A DNA stretch of 64,000 nucleotides, taken from assembly GCA_030447785.1 (NCBI GenBank), contig JAUJOF010000004.1, forward strand, positions 26,492-90,491, written 5' to 3'. Position 1 is the stretch's first letter. The number at the start of each line of letters is the position of its first letter. Made by a program: the position numbers and the translations under genes. The notes beneath the pieces are model-generated. The model saw only the letters and a program-made list of their open reading frames with translations, was not told the origin of the DNA and did no database searches. Positions 12,213 to 20,771 of this stretch are shown here, piece by piece. Source of the stretch: Solirubrobacteraceae bacterium. GTDB taxonomy: Bacteria > Actinomycetota > Thermoleophilia > Solirubrobacterales > Solirubrobacteraceae.

Positions 12213-13058
12213 TCACGCCGCCGGATAACTGCCCAGGATCCGAACCCACTCGCAGTGGCCCTGTAGCCCCGCCAGCGCGCCTGCGACGGCCTGGTCGTGC
12301 GCATGGCCCTCGAGGTCGGCGAAGAAGCGGTAGTGCCCCAGCCGGCCGCGGTAGGGGCGCGACTCTATGCGCGACAGGTTGACCCCCCGGAAGGCGAACT
12401 CCGACAGGCAGCGCACCAGCCAGCCCGGCGCCTGGTCACCCGCGCCGAAGAAGGCGATCGAGGTGCGCCAGCGCTGTGGGGCGTCCCCGGGCGCCTCGGG
12501 CGACGTGCCCACCGGCGCCAGCCACACGAAGCGCGTCACGTTGCCCGGCTCGTCCTCCAGGCCCTCGCCCAGCACCACCAGGCCGTAGCGCTCCGCGGCG
12601 TCCACCGGCCCGAGCGCGGCCCACGCGCGCGCCTCCTCCGCGGCGACGCGCCGTGCGGCCTCGGCGGTGGAGGCCGCGGCCACGAGCTTCGCGCCCGCCA
12701 GGCGCTCACGCAGCGTGCGGGCGCACTGGGCCAAGGCCTGGGGGTGCGAGGTCACGGTCTGCACCTCGGACTCGACGACGCCGGGGCGCGCCAGCAGCGC
12801 GTGGGAGACGTCCAGCAGGGCCTCGCCGACGATCGCCACCCCGTGGGCCGGCCCGGCGAGGGTGTCCAGGGTGGCGCTGACCGAGCCCTCCAGCGAGTTC
12901 TCCATCGGCACCACCGCGCGCTGCGCACGTCCCTCGGCCACCGCCATCACCGCGTCGTGCACCGTGGGCAGGGCGACCGCCTCGGCCCCGGGCGGCGCGC
13001 CCGCGTGCAGCGCCTGCTCGGAGAAGGTCCCCGGCGGGCCGAGGTAGGCGATGCGCAT
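12213..13058 (-). CDS. pheA: Prephenate dehydratase
   Basis: Converts prephenate to phenylpyruvate in phenylalanine synthesis. ATG at 13058 gives 281 aa: MRIAYLGPPGTFSEQAL, the catalytic-domain motifs VPMENSLEGSVSATLD and TSHPQALAQC, and a C-terminal ACT regulatory domain with FRGVNLSRIESRPYRG that binds phenylalanine for feedback inhibition. There is no chorismate mutase domain, so it is the monofunctional form. The ATG shares one base with the stop of the upstream DUF4446 gene, indicating an operon. Confidence 0.95.
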   Translation of the reverse strand: MRIAYLGPPGTFSEQALHAGAPPGAEAVALPTVHDAVMAVAEGRAQRAVVPMENSLEGSVSATLDTLAGPAHGVAIVGEALLDVSHALLARPGVVESEVQTVTSHPQALAQCARTLRERLAGAKLVAAASTAEAARRVAAEEARAWAALGPVDAAERYGLVVLGEGLEDEPGNVTRFVWLAPVGTSPEAPGDAPQRWRTSIAFFGAGDQAPGWLVRCLSEFAFRGVNLSRIESRPYRGRLGHYRFFADLEGHAHDQAVAGALAGLQGHCEWVRILGSYPAA

Positions 13059-13648
13059 CAGCGGGTGGGCTGTGCGGCGGGTCTCCCGCCGGCGGCGCTG
13101 GCCTCCAGCGCCAAACGCACGGCCTCGTGCTCCTCGGGCGAGAGCTCGATCTCGCCGCGACCCTCGTGCACCCGCTTGACGTACAGCCGGGCCTGGTCGC
13201 GGTGATGGATGGACGAGAGCACCAGCCCGGTGGCGCGCGTGTCCAGCAGCGCGATCGAGGTGGACTGGTGCCCCGACAGCCCGGTGGCGCGCGTGTCCAG
13301 CAGCGCGATCGAGGTGGACTGGTGCCCCGACATCTCGTTGTAGGCGTCGTAGCGCACCAGGCCGGTGCCGGAGACCACGCCGTCCAGGCGATCCTCGACC
13401 GTGCCCAGCCGCGCGTCCAGGCGCTGGGCGACCTCCGTGACGTAGTCGTGCAGCGCGCGGAAGGCGCCCTCCAGGGCCGCGGCATGGCCGACGAGGTCCT
13501 GCTCGCCCGCCTCCCCCAGCACGGCGCGCTGGTCGGCCCGGACCGCGCGCAGGCGGACGAGCGCCATGACGGCCACCGCCAGCGCCAGCAGCGCGACGGC
13601 GCCCGCGGCGAGCGCGATGATCCCGGGGACGGAGGTCAGCTCGGCCAT
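13058..13648 (-). CDS. DUF4446 membrane protein with 18-residue tandem duplication
   Basis: 196 aa. One N-terminal membrane helix (about 8-32), a coiled helical stretch (residues 40-85), then the DUF4446 core GLVRYDAYNEMSGHQSTSIALLD and LVLSSIHHRDQARLYVKRV. The segment SGHQSTSIALLDTRATGL occurs twice in a row, a perfect 54-base in-frame tandem duplication not expected for the family (see findings). Function unknown; the family is common in firmicutes and actinobacteria. It sits in an operon with pheA. Confidence 0.85.
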   Translation of the reverse strand: MAELTSVPGIIALAAGAVALLALAVAVMALVRLRAVRADQRAVLGEAGEQDLVGHAAALEGAFRALHDYVTEVAQRLDARLGTVEDRLDGVVSGTGLVRYDAYNEMSGHQSTSIALLDTRATGLSGHQSTSIALLDTRATGLVLSSIHHRDQARLYVKRVHEGRGEIELSPEEHEAVRLALEASAAGGRPAAQPTR

Positions 13649-13663
13649 CGGATGGCCGCCACG

Positions 13664-14767
13664 CTACTCCGTGAAGAGGACCGTGTACTCCTGGGCATTG
13701 TTGTCGTCCATCTCCTCGCCGGGCACCGGCGCAACCTGCACCTCGACGGTGAGCGGCTCGCCCACCGGCGGCGGGCGGTCGAGCGGGATCGACACCTCGG
13801 CGGCCTGGCCCGCCGTCGTCATGTCCACGCGGCGCTGGAGGGTGAGCGGCTGGCCCGCCCCGCCGCTGACGCGCAGGTTGACCATCACGTCCTGCTCGTC
13901 GTTCTCGCCCTGGTTCTGGAGGGCGATGGTGAAGGCCGGGTTGTCGGCCAGCGAGACGCGGTTGACCGTGCCGCCCGGCTGCAGCGTGGTGTCGCCGATG
14001 CTGACCGACGTGAGCCCGTGGCCGTGCGTGCCCGGCTCGGGCTCGCCCTGGGGGGCCCCGCCGCCCGGTCCGGCGCCCAGGCGCTCGCCCACCGTCGGGG
14101 GATCCAGCCACGCGAGGTCGGGCATGAACGAGCTGTCGGGGATCGTGACCCCGGTCAGCTCCTCCTCGTCGAGCGCCTCGGCGATGAACGGCCGCGTGCG
14201 CACGTCGAAGAGCACGTCGGAGGCCAGCAGCGCCTGCATCTGGCCCGCGATGCCCGTGACGGCCTCCTCGCCGCCCTGCCCGCTGACCGCCGCGGGCAGC
14301 AGCTCGGCCACCTTGCCCACCCCGCCGGCGCGTAGGGCCAGCGCCTCGATGAGCGACTGCTGGGCGGGCACCATGTCGTCTGGGACGTCGAAGGCACGGG
14401 CGCGGTCGACGTGCTCCTCGGCCTGCACGCGCAACTGGTTGAGCGCGCTCTGGCGCTCGAGCGGCGAGGTTTGGCCCTGCAGCGTCTCGAAGAAGGGCGC
14501 GGCGACCTGCTCGTCGGAGGCCCTGACGATCGTGGCGACGTCCTGGTTGTAGTCGCGCAGGGCGGCCTCCTGGCGGGACTGCAGGCAGCCGTTGACGCCC
14601 AGGATCAGCAGGATGAGCACCAGCGCCCCGCCGGCGAAGGCCACGCCGCGGCGGACCATCAGCGTCTGCTGGTCGGTGGCGGGCGCGCGCCCGGCCGCCG
14701 CAGGACGCTGCTGCGGCGGCCTCTTCGCTGTGCGGGGCTCGCGAGGGCCCTCGTCGAAGAAGGACAA
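13664..14767 (-). CDS. Membrane-anchored extracytoplasmic protein of unknown function
   Basis: 367 aa starting at a TTG (14767) preceded by AGGAGCAGGAA. A disordered basic N-terminus is followed by one membrane helix (VAFAGGALVLILLILGVNG, about 40-58), then a mostly helical domain resembling a DUF-type sensor region, and a C-terminal beta-rich domain (about 240-360) with VNRVSLADNPAFTIALQNQGENDEQDV, like CARDB/NEW3 adhesive folds. I do not recognise the protein. It ends 15 bases before the DUF4446 start, so it probably heads the DUF4446-pheA transcript. Confidence 0.7.
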   Translation of the reverse strand: MSFFDEGPREPRTAKRPPQQRPAAAGRAPATDQQTLMVRRGVAFAGGALVLILLILGVNGCLQSRQEAALRDYNQDVATIVRASDEQVAAPFFETLQGQTSPLERQSALNQLRVQAEEHVDRARAFDVPDDMVPAQQSLIEALALRAGGVGKVAELLPAAVSGQGGEEAVTGIAGQMQALLASDVLFDVRTRPFIAEALDEEELTGVTIPDSSFMPDLAWLDPPTVGERLGAGPGGGAPQGEPEPGTHGHGLTSVSIGDTTLQPGGTVNRVSLADNPAFTIALQNQGENDEQDVMVNLRVSGGAGQPLTLQRRVDMTTAGQAAEVSIPLDRPPPVGEPLTVEVQVAPVPGEEMDDNNAQEYTVLFTE

Positions 14768-14940
14768 GTTCCTGCTCCTGGCCGGGAACGATTGAGTATG
14801 ACGCGCGGGGCGGTCGCCTTGCCGTCATCGTGCGGACGGGATCGCGCGACACCGGGGGCCGTGTGCAACTTCTCGTTCAGCCCTCCGGTCCCTTCCCGGG
14901 CGGCGAGGGGGAATGGACCGATCCGCGAAGCTGGGAGGCG

Positions 14941-16830
14941 GTGGAGACCGCGCAGCGCACCGACCAGGCCCCGCCGCCGGGCGGCGGGCGGCTCGTCCTG
15001 GACCGCTATCGCCTCGTGTCGCGCCTGGGCACCGGGGGGTTCGGCACGGTCTGGCGCGCGCGCGACGAGCACCTGGGCCGCGACGTGGCGCTCAAGCGGA
15101 TCCCGTTGGACGAGCCCGCCTCCGCGGCGGCCCGCGCCGAGCGCGAGGCGATGGCCGCCGCGCGCCTGGCCCACCCGGGGATCGTGGCCCTGTTCGAGGC
15201 CGGGCGCGACGAGGAGGCGCACGTGCTGGTCTCCGAGCTGGTGGAGGGCGGCACGCTGGGTGCCCGGCTGGCCGAGGGCGCACTGTCGGACCGCGACGTG
15301 CTCGTGCACCGCGACGTCAAGCCCTCCAACGTGCTGTGCCCCGACCGCCCTGACGAGGCGGGCAGCGTGGCGAAGCTGACCGACTTCGGCGTCGCGCGCC
15401 TGGTGGGCACCGACGCCCTGACCCGTACGGGCGACGTGGTGGGCACGCTGGCCTACATGGCGCCCGAGCAGGCGGCGGGCCGCGGCGCCGGCCCGCCCGC
15501 CGACGTCTGGGCGCTGGCCCTCGTGCTCTATGAGGCGCTGGCCGGCGTGAACCCCGTGCGCGGCGACAACGCCGCCGCCACCGCGCGCAACCTGCTGCAT
15601 CCCGTCCCCCCGCTGGCCCGCGCGCGGCCCGACCTGCCGCGCGCGGCGGTGGCCGCCATCGACGCCGCCCTGGAGGCCGATCCCCACCGCCGCGCGCAGG
15701 TGGCCGGTCTGCGCGACCACCTCGAAGGAGCGCTGCCCCTGGCCGACGCCACGCCGGGGACCATCGCCACGCCGGCCCTCGAGGAGGCCTCCCGTGCCGG
15801 GCGCCGCGCGCTGGAAGCCGCGCGCGGGTGGCGGCGCGGGCGCAGGGAGGAGGCGGCCTGGGCTCGCGCGCGGCGCGAGGACGAGGAGCGGGCGGCGCGG
15901 CGCGAGGAGGAGGATGGGGCCCGGCGCGAGGAGGAGGACGCGTGGGCGCGCCGGCGTCAGGAGGACGAAGCCTGGGCGCACCGCCGCGCGGACACCGATC
16001 TCGCCGACCGCGCCCGCCGCGAGCGCTGGACCGCCGCCCCCGCCGCCGACGACCGGCCCCGGCGGCGGGGCACGGGCCTGAGGGCCCGTGCCGCCGGCGG
16101 GCTGGCCACCGGCATCCTGGTCATCGCCGCCCTCGCGCTGCTCGGCCCCGCGGCGCCGGTCGAGCCGATGCTCGCCGGGCTGGCCGTGGCGGCCGCCGCC
16201 GTGGCGCTGCCCCGCCTGACCTGGCTGGCCGCCGCGGGAGGACTCGCCGCCTGGCTGGCCACCACCCTGCCCGGCGTGGCGTTGCTCGTGGGGCTGGCGG
16301 CGCTGCCCGTGCCCCCGTTCCTCCTGCTCACGCCCGCGACCTGGTCGTTGCCCGGGCTGGCCCCGCTGCTCGGCGCGGCCGGTGCGGCCACCGCCTTCCC
16401 CGCCGCCGCGGGCCAGGCGCGCACGCTGCCGCGCCGCGCGGCGCTGGGTGCGCTGGGCGCCTGGTGGCTGGCGCTGGCCGAGGCCCTCGTGCAGGAGCGC
16501 CTGCTGCTGGGCACGCCCGGCGACCTGCCCGGCGCCGACTCGTGGCAGGCCTCGCTCAGCGTCACCGCGCAGGAGGTCCTGCCCGCCCTGGCCACCCCGA
16601 CGCTGGCGCTCGTGGCGGGAGCGTTCGCGCTGGCCGCCGCGGTGCTCCCCTACCTCGTGCGCGGCACGAGAGCGGCAATCGACGTGCTGGCCGCGAGTGG
16701 GTGGGCGACCGCGCTGGCCGCCGCCGTCGGGGCCCTGGCGCCCGGCGCCGAGCCGCGCGGCGTCGTGGGCGGGGCGGTGGTGGGCGCACTGGCCGCCGTG
16801 GGCGCTCGGGCTGTCCGTGGCCGGGGGTGA
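14941..16830 (+). CDS. Ser/Thr protein kinase with charged coiled coil and multi-pass membrane tail
   Basis: About 629 aa from a GTG at 14941. An upstream GTG at 14830 is possible, but the intervening codons look non-coding. The kinase domain begins LDRYRLVSRLGTGGFGTVW; lysine (VALKRI), HRDVKPSN and DFGVARL are all present, and APEQAAG follows. Between GGTLGARL and VHRDVKPSN only about 12 residues remain where PknB has about 31, so helix alpha-E appears missing. After the kinase come an Arg/Glu-rich coiled coil (about 295-370), then roughly seven or eight hydrophobic segments to the C-terminus. Lies upstream of the FHA/PP2C cluster. Activity uncertain. Confidence 0.8.
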   Translation: METAQRTDQAPPPGGGRLVLDRYRLVSRLGTGGFGTVWRARDEHLGRDVALKRIPLDEPASAAARAEREAMAAARLAHPGIVALFEAGRDEEAHVLVSELVEGGTLGARLAEGALSDRDVLVHRDVKPSNVLCPDRPDEAGSVAKLTDFGVARLVGTDALTRTGDVVGTLAYMAPEQAAGRGAGPPADVWALALVLYEALAGVNPVRGDNAAATARNLLHPVPPLARARPDLPRAAVAAIDAALEADPHRRAQVAGLRDHLEGALPLADATPGTIATPALEEASRAGRRALEAARGWRRGRREEAAWARARREDEERAARREEEDGARREEEDAWARRRQEDEAWAHRRADTDLADRARRERWTAAPAADDRPRRRGTGLRARAAGGLATGILVIAALALLGPAAPVEPMLAGLAVAAAAVALPRLTWLAAAGGLAAWLATTLPGVALLVGLAALPVPPFLLLTPATWSLPGLAPLLGAAGAATAFPAAAGQARTLPRRAALGALGAWWLALAEALVQERLLLGTPGDLPGADSWQASLSVTAQEVLPALATPTLALVAGAFALAAAVLPYLVRGTRAAIDVLAASGWATALAAAVGALAPGAEPRGVVGGAVVGALAAVGARAVRGRG

Positions 16831-16876
16831 CGTAACCTAGGCCCCGCCGGCCGCCCGACGGACCGGACCGACTCCC

Positions 16877-17653
16877 ATGAGCGTGCTGCGCAACCTCGAG
16901 AGCAAGCTGACCGATCTGGTGGAGGGCACCTTCGGACGGGTGTTCCGCTCGGCCGTGCGTCCGGTGGAGCTCGCGCGCAAGCTCACGAAGGAGATGGAGG
17001 AGCACAAGAGGGTGTCGGTCTCGCGCACCTACGTGCCCAACGAGTACGTCGTGTGGCTGTCGCCCGAGGACCGCGAGCGCCATGAGGGCGCCGAGAACGA
17101 GATCATCGGCGAGCTGGCCGCCTACCTGCTCGAGCACGCGCGCCGTGAGCGCCTTGCCATGGTCTCGCGCCCGCACATCGAGTTTCGCACCGACAAGCGG
17201 CTCTCCCTGGGCCAGTTCGGCATCCAGGCGCGCATGGTGCGTCCGGAGTCCGCGCAGGACGGGGGCGAACGCGAGCCCGTCCAGGGCGACCACGGCCACA
17301 CCATGATCTACTCGACCGCCGAGCGCCTTCGCCAGCCGGTGCAGGAGACCGGCGGGTCGCGCGCGCAGCAGGCGATCCTAGTGGCCGAGGGCAAGCGCTT
17401 CGTCGTGCCGCCGGACGGTGCCACCATCGGACGCAGCCGTGAGTGCGACGTGGTCCTGGGCGACGCCAACGTCTCGCGCCGCCACGCCGAGCTGCGCGGG
17501 GAGGGCACCGGCGGCGGCGCCTACACGATCTCGGACCTGGGCTCCACCAACGGCGTGCGCGTCAACGGGCGCGCCGTGCAGGACGGCCACCCGCTGCAGG
17601 CCGGCGACCGCATCGAGCTGGGGACCGCCCAGGTCCTCTTCGAGCTGGAGTAG
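16877..17653 (+). CDS. fhaA: DUF3662 and FHA domain protein (FhaA-like)
   Basis: 258 aa. N-terminal DUF3662 domain (MSVLRNLESKLTDLVEGTFG ... SAVRPVELARKL ... VPNEYVVWLSPED) and a C-terminal FHA domain (about 170-257) with GRSRECDVVLGD, NVSRRHAEL and DLGSTNGVRVNG, the phosphothreonine-binding residues. In mycobacteria FhaA binds phosphorylated partners including MviN and regulates peptidoglycan synthesis. It begins the conserved fhaA-fhaB-pstP-rodA-pbpA-pknB order. Confidence 0.93.
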   Translation: MSVLRNLESKLTDLVEGTFGRVFRSAVRPVELARKLTKEMEEHKRVSVSRTYVPNEYVVWLSPEDRERHEGAENEIIGELAAYLLEHARRERLAMVSRPHIEFRTDKRLSLGQFGIQARMVRPESAQDGGEREPVQGDHGHTMIYSTAERLRQPVQETGGSRAQQAILVAEGKRFVVPPDGATIGRSRECDVVLGDANVSRRHAELRGEGTGGGAYTISDLGSTNGVRVNGRAVQDGHPLQAGDRIELGTAQVLFELE

Positions 17654-17658
17654 CCGGC

Positions 17659-18153
17659 GTGCTCGATCCCGTCTCCGTCGCGTTGAAGTTCGCCTTCCTG
17701 GGGGTCCTCTACCTGTTCCTGCTGTGGATGGCGCGCTCGGTGATGACCGATCTGCGCCGCGCCTCGCGCGGATCGCGCGCGGCCGCCTCGGCGGGGACGG
17801 GACCGCCTGCCGACGCCACCGGATTGCACACGGCCTCGGGGCCGCCCATGGGCGCCGACGGCGCGATGCCCCGCCTGGTGGTCGACTCCGTGGTGGGCGT
17901 GGCCTCGGGGATGGAGTACGACCTCTACGACGAGGCGACGCTCGGACGGGGCGACGTGGAGGTCAAGCTCGAGGATCCGTTCGCCTCCGGACGCCACGCC
18001 CAGATCAGCCGCTCTGGCTCCACCCTGGTCATCGAGGACCTGGGCTCGACGAACGGGACCTATCTCAACGAGGAGCTGCTGCAGGGTCCGGCGCCCTTGC
18101 ACGCCGGGGACCGCATCCGCATCGGGGACAGCACGTTCATCTTCCAGACCTGA
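17659..18153 (+). CDS. fhaB: Membrane-anchored FHA domain protein (FhaB-like)
   Basis: 164 aa from a GTG five bases after the fhaA stop. One N-terminal membrane helix (VALKFAFLGVLYLFLLWMAR), a linker, then an FHA domain with LGRGDVEVKLEDPFASGRHAQI and DLGSTNGTYLNEEL. FHA domains bind phosphothreonine, so it is a probable adaptor for the PknB kinase at the membrane. The stop overlaps the PP2C start (TGATG). Confidence 0.93.
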   Translation: MLDPVSVALKFAFLGVLYLFLLWMARSVMTDLRRASRGSRAAASAGTGPPADATGLHTASGPPMGADGAMPRLVVDSVVGVASGMEYDLYDEATLGRGDVEVKLEDPFASGRHAQISRSGSTLVIEDLGSTNGTYLNEELLQGPAPLHAGDRIRIGDSTFIFQT

Positions 18154-19409
18154 TGCTGCGCGTGGCCGAGTACTTCGACCTGTCCGACACGGGACGCCAG
18201 CGGCGCGCCAACGAGGACTCGCGCTTCGCGCGCGCCCCGCTGTTCGTCGTGGCCGACGGGATGGGCGGCGCGCAGGCCGGCGAGGTCGCCTCGCGCCTGG
18301 CCGTCGAGGCCTTCGAGCCGGGGCTGGCCGACGAGCGCGGGCTGAGCCCCGAGCAGGCGCTGTGCGAGCGCGTCACCGAGGCCAACGAACGCATCCACGC
18401 CCTGGCCCAGCGCGACCGCGCGCGCCAGGGCATGGGCACCACGGTCACCGCCGCGGCGGTGGGCGAGCACGACGTCGCGGTGGCCCATGTGGGCGACTCG
18501 CGCGCCTACCGCCTGCGCGAGGGGGTCTTCGAGCGCCTGACCGAGGACCACTCGCTGGTCGAGGAGCTCATGCGCCAGGGCAAGCTGACGCCCGAGGAGG
18601 CCAGCGCCCACCCCCAGCGCTCCATCATCACCCGCGCGCTGGGCCCCGAGCCCGACGTGCAGGTCGACTCGCGCACGTGGCCCGCCCAGCCCGGCGACGT
18701 GTACCTGCTGTGCAGCGACGGGCTGACGTCGATGGTCCCCGAGGAGGAGGTCGCCGAGCTGCTGCGCGGCGCCGGCTCGCTCAGGGAGGCCGGGCGCGGC
18801 ATGGTGGCCGCCGCCAACGAGGCCGGGGGGCGGGACAACATCACGGTCGTGCTCTTCCGCCTGGAGACCGTGGGCGCCGCGGACGCAGCGCCGGCCGAGG
18901 GCGCCACCGCCGAGCACGCCGCCGCCCCGACCGGGGACGAGCCCACGGTGGTCGGCGGGCGCGCCGGGGCCGAGCGTCTGACCGCCGACGCCGTGCGCTC
19001 GGCCGTGGCCGACTCCGAGGCGATCCGCGCACGGCGCATCGAGCCGCGCGCGGCCGGGCGCGAGGAGGACGTGGAGGGCGGCCGCCGCTCGCGGCTGCGC
19101 CGCACGCTCGTGGCCCTAGCCGTGACCGCCCTCATCGCGGTACCGGTGGCCATCGCGGCCTGGCTGGCCATCGGGTCGGTCTACTTCATCGGCGCCAGCG
19201 ACGAGGGCTTCGTGGCCGTCTACCGCGGGTTGCCCTACGACCTGCCGCTGGGCATCGAGCTCTACGGCGAGACCTACGTGTCCGGTGTCCCCCTGCGCTC
19301 GATGCCCCAGGCGCGCCGGGCCTCGCTGCTGAACCACACGCTGCGCTCGCGCGACGACGCCGCGGATCTGATGCGCAGGCTCGAGACCGGGGAGCTGCAG
19401 GCCCGGTGA
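18153..19409 (+). CDS. pstP: PP2C-family Ser/Thr protein phosphatase (PstP-like)
   Basis: 418 aa. Metal-dependent phosphatase domain in the first about 240 residues: TGRQRRANEDS, VVADGMGGAQAGEVAS, GMGTTVTAA, VGDSRAYRLR, LCSDGLTSMV, GGRDNITVV, giving all the metal-binding aspartates. An acidic/Ala-rich linker leads to a membrane helix (TLVALAVTALIAVPVAIAAWLAIGS cut across about 310-335) and a short external beta domain (VAVYRGLPYDLPLG). It reverses PknB phosphorylation. The stop overlaps the rodA GTG (GTGA). Confidence 0.95.
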   Translation: MLRVAEYFDLSDTGRQRRANEDSRFARAPLFVVADGMGGAQAGEVASRLAVEAFEPGLADERGLSPEQALCERVTEANERIHALAQRDRARQGMGTTVTAAAVGEHDVAVAHVGDSRAYRLREGVFERLTEDHSLVEELMRQGKLTPEEASAHPQRSIITRALGPEPDVQVDSRTWPAQPGDVYLLCSDGLTSMVPEEEVAELLRGAGSLREAGRGMVAAANEAGGRDNITVVLFRLETVGAADAAPAEGATAEHAAAPTGDEPTVVGGRAGAERLTADAVRSAVADSEAIRARRIEPRAAGREEDVEGGRRSRLRRTLVALAVTALIAVPVAIAAWLAIGSVYFIGASDEGFVAVYRGLPYDLPLGIELYGETYVSGVPLRSMPQARRASLLNHTLRSRDDAADLMRRLETGELQAR

Positions 19410-20771
19410 CCGAGCGCAACCGCGAGCTCTTCGCGCTGGTGCCCGCCTCCCTGCTGGTGACCGCGGGCTTCGCCGCCGTGTTCATCACCCGTGACGACGC
19501 GCTGAGCAACGTGTCGCTGGCCTACGGCGCGATCTTCCTCGCGTTGTGCGTGGCCGGCCACGTGATCCTGCGCTTCACGCTCGAGAACGCGGACCCGTTC
19601 CTGTTCCCGCTCGTCGCGCTGCTGGCCTGCTTCGGGCTGGTCGTGCTCTACCGCATCGACGAGGACCTCGCGCGCAACCAGGCGACCTGGTTCGTGGTCG
19701 GTCTGATGGTCTTCGCCACCACCATCGTCTGGCTGCGCGACCACCGGCGCCTGGAGCGCTATCGCTACGTGATCGCCTTCGCCGGACTCGCCCTGTTGCT
19801 CTTGCCGCGCGTGCCCGGGATCGGCCAGCAGGTCAACGGCGCGTATCTCGGCGTGGGCTTCGGCTCGTTCGCCTTCCAGCCCTCCGAGCTGGCCAAGATC
19901 GCCATCGTCGTCTTCCTGGCCTCCTACCTGCGCGACACACGCCAGATGCTGGTGCAGGGTGGGCGGCGCATCGCGGGCATCGAGCTGCCCTCCCTCAAGC
20001 ACCTCGGTCCCCTGCTGGTCATCTGGGGCCTGGCCATGCTGCTGCTGGTCTTCATCCGCGACCTGGGCTCCTCGCTGATGTTCTTCGGCGGCTTCCTCGC
20101 TGTCCTCTACGTGGCCACCAACCGCGTCTCGTTCGCGGCCATCGGCCTGGCGCTGTTCGCCGCGGGCACGTGGTTCTTCGCCACCACGGTCGACCACGTG
20201 GAGGACCGCATCGCCACCTGGCAGGACCCGTTCAACCGCACGCTCTACGAGCAGGAGGGCGGTTCCTACCAGATCGCCCAGTCCATCTTCGCCCAAGCCG
20301 ACGGCGGGCTGTTCGGCGAGGGCTTCGGGCAGTCGCTGCTGCGCACCCCCGAAGGCGTGCAACTGCTGCCGGTGGCCGAGACCGACCTGATCTATGCGGT
20401 GATCACCAACGAGGTGGGGCTGTTCGGCGCGGTGGCCCTCCTGAGCATCTACCTGCTGATCTGCGAGCGGGGGTTCAAGACGGCGCTGCTGGCCGGCGAC
20501 TCGTTCTCCAAGCTGCTGGCCACCGGACTGACCGCGGTCTTCGCGCTGCAGGTCTTCGTGATCGTAGCTGCTGGCCACCGGACTGACCGCGGTCTTCGCG
20601 CTGCAGGTCTTCGTGATCGTGGGCGGCGTGACCAACCTCATCCCGCTCACCGGCGTGACGCTGCCCTTCGTCTCCTACGGGGGCTCCTCGATCGTGGCCA
20701 ACTTCCTCCTGCTCGCCCTGCTGCTCATGGTCTCCGAGCGCGCCCGGGCCGACGCGAAGGCCGCGCGATGA
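19406..20771 (+). CDS. rodA: SEDS glycosyltransferase RodA/FtsW (interrupted by a 55-base tandem duplication)
   Basis: Membrane peptidoglycan polymerase working with the adjacent class B PBP. Starts at the GTG overlapping pstP. Visible SEDS motifs include [26 protein letters not shown] and, after the break, [15 protein letters not shown] 55-base unit is repeated exactly at 20511-20565 and 20566-20620, shifting the frame so the ending is lost in the original frame. Removing one unit restores a 436-residue protein ending at the TGA that overlaps pbpA (ATGA). Probably an assembly artefact (see findings). Confidence 0.9.
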
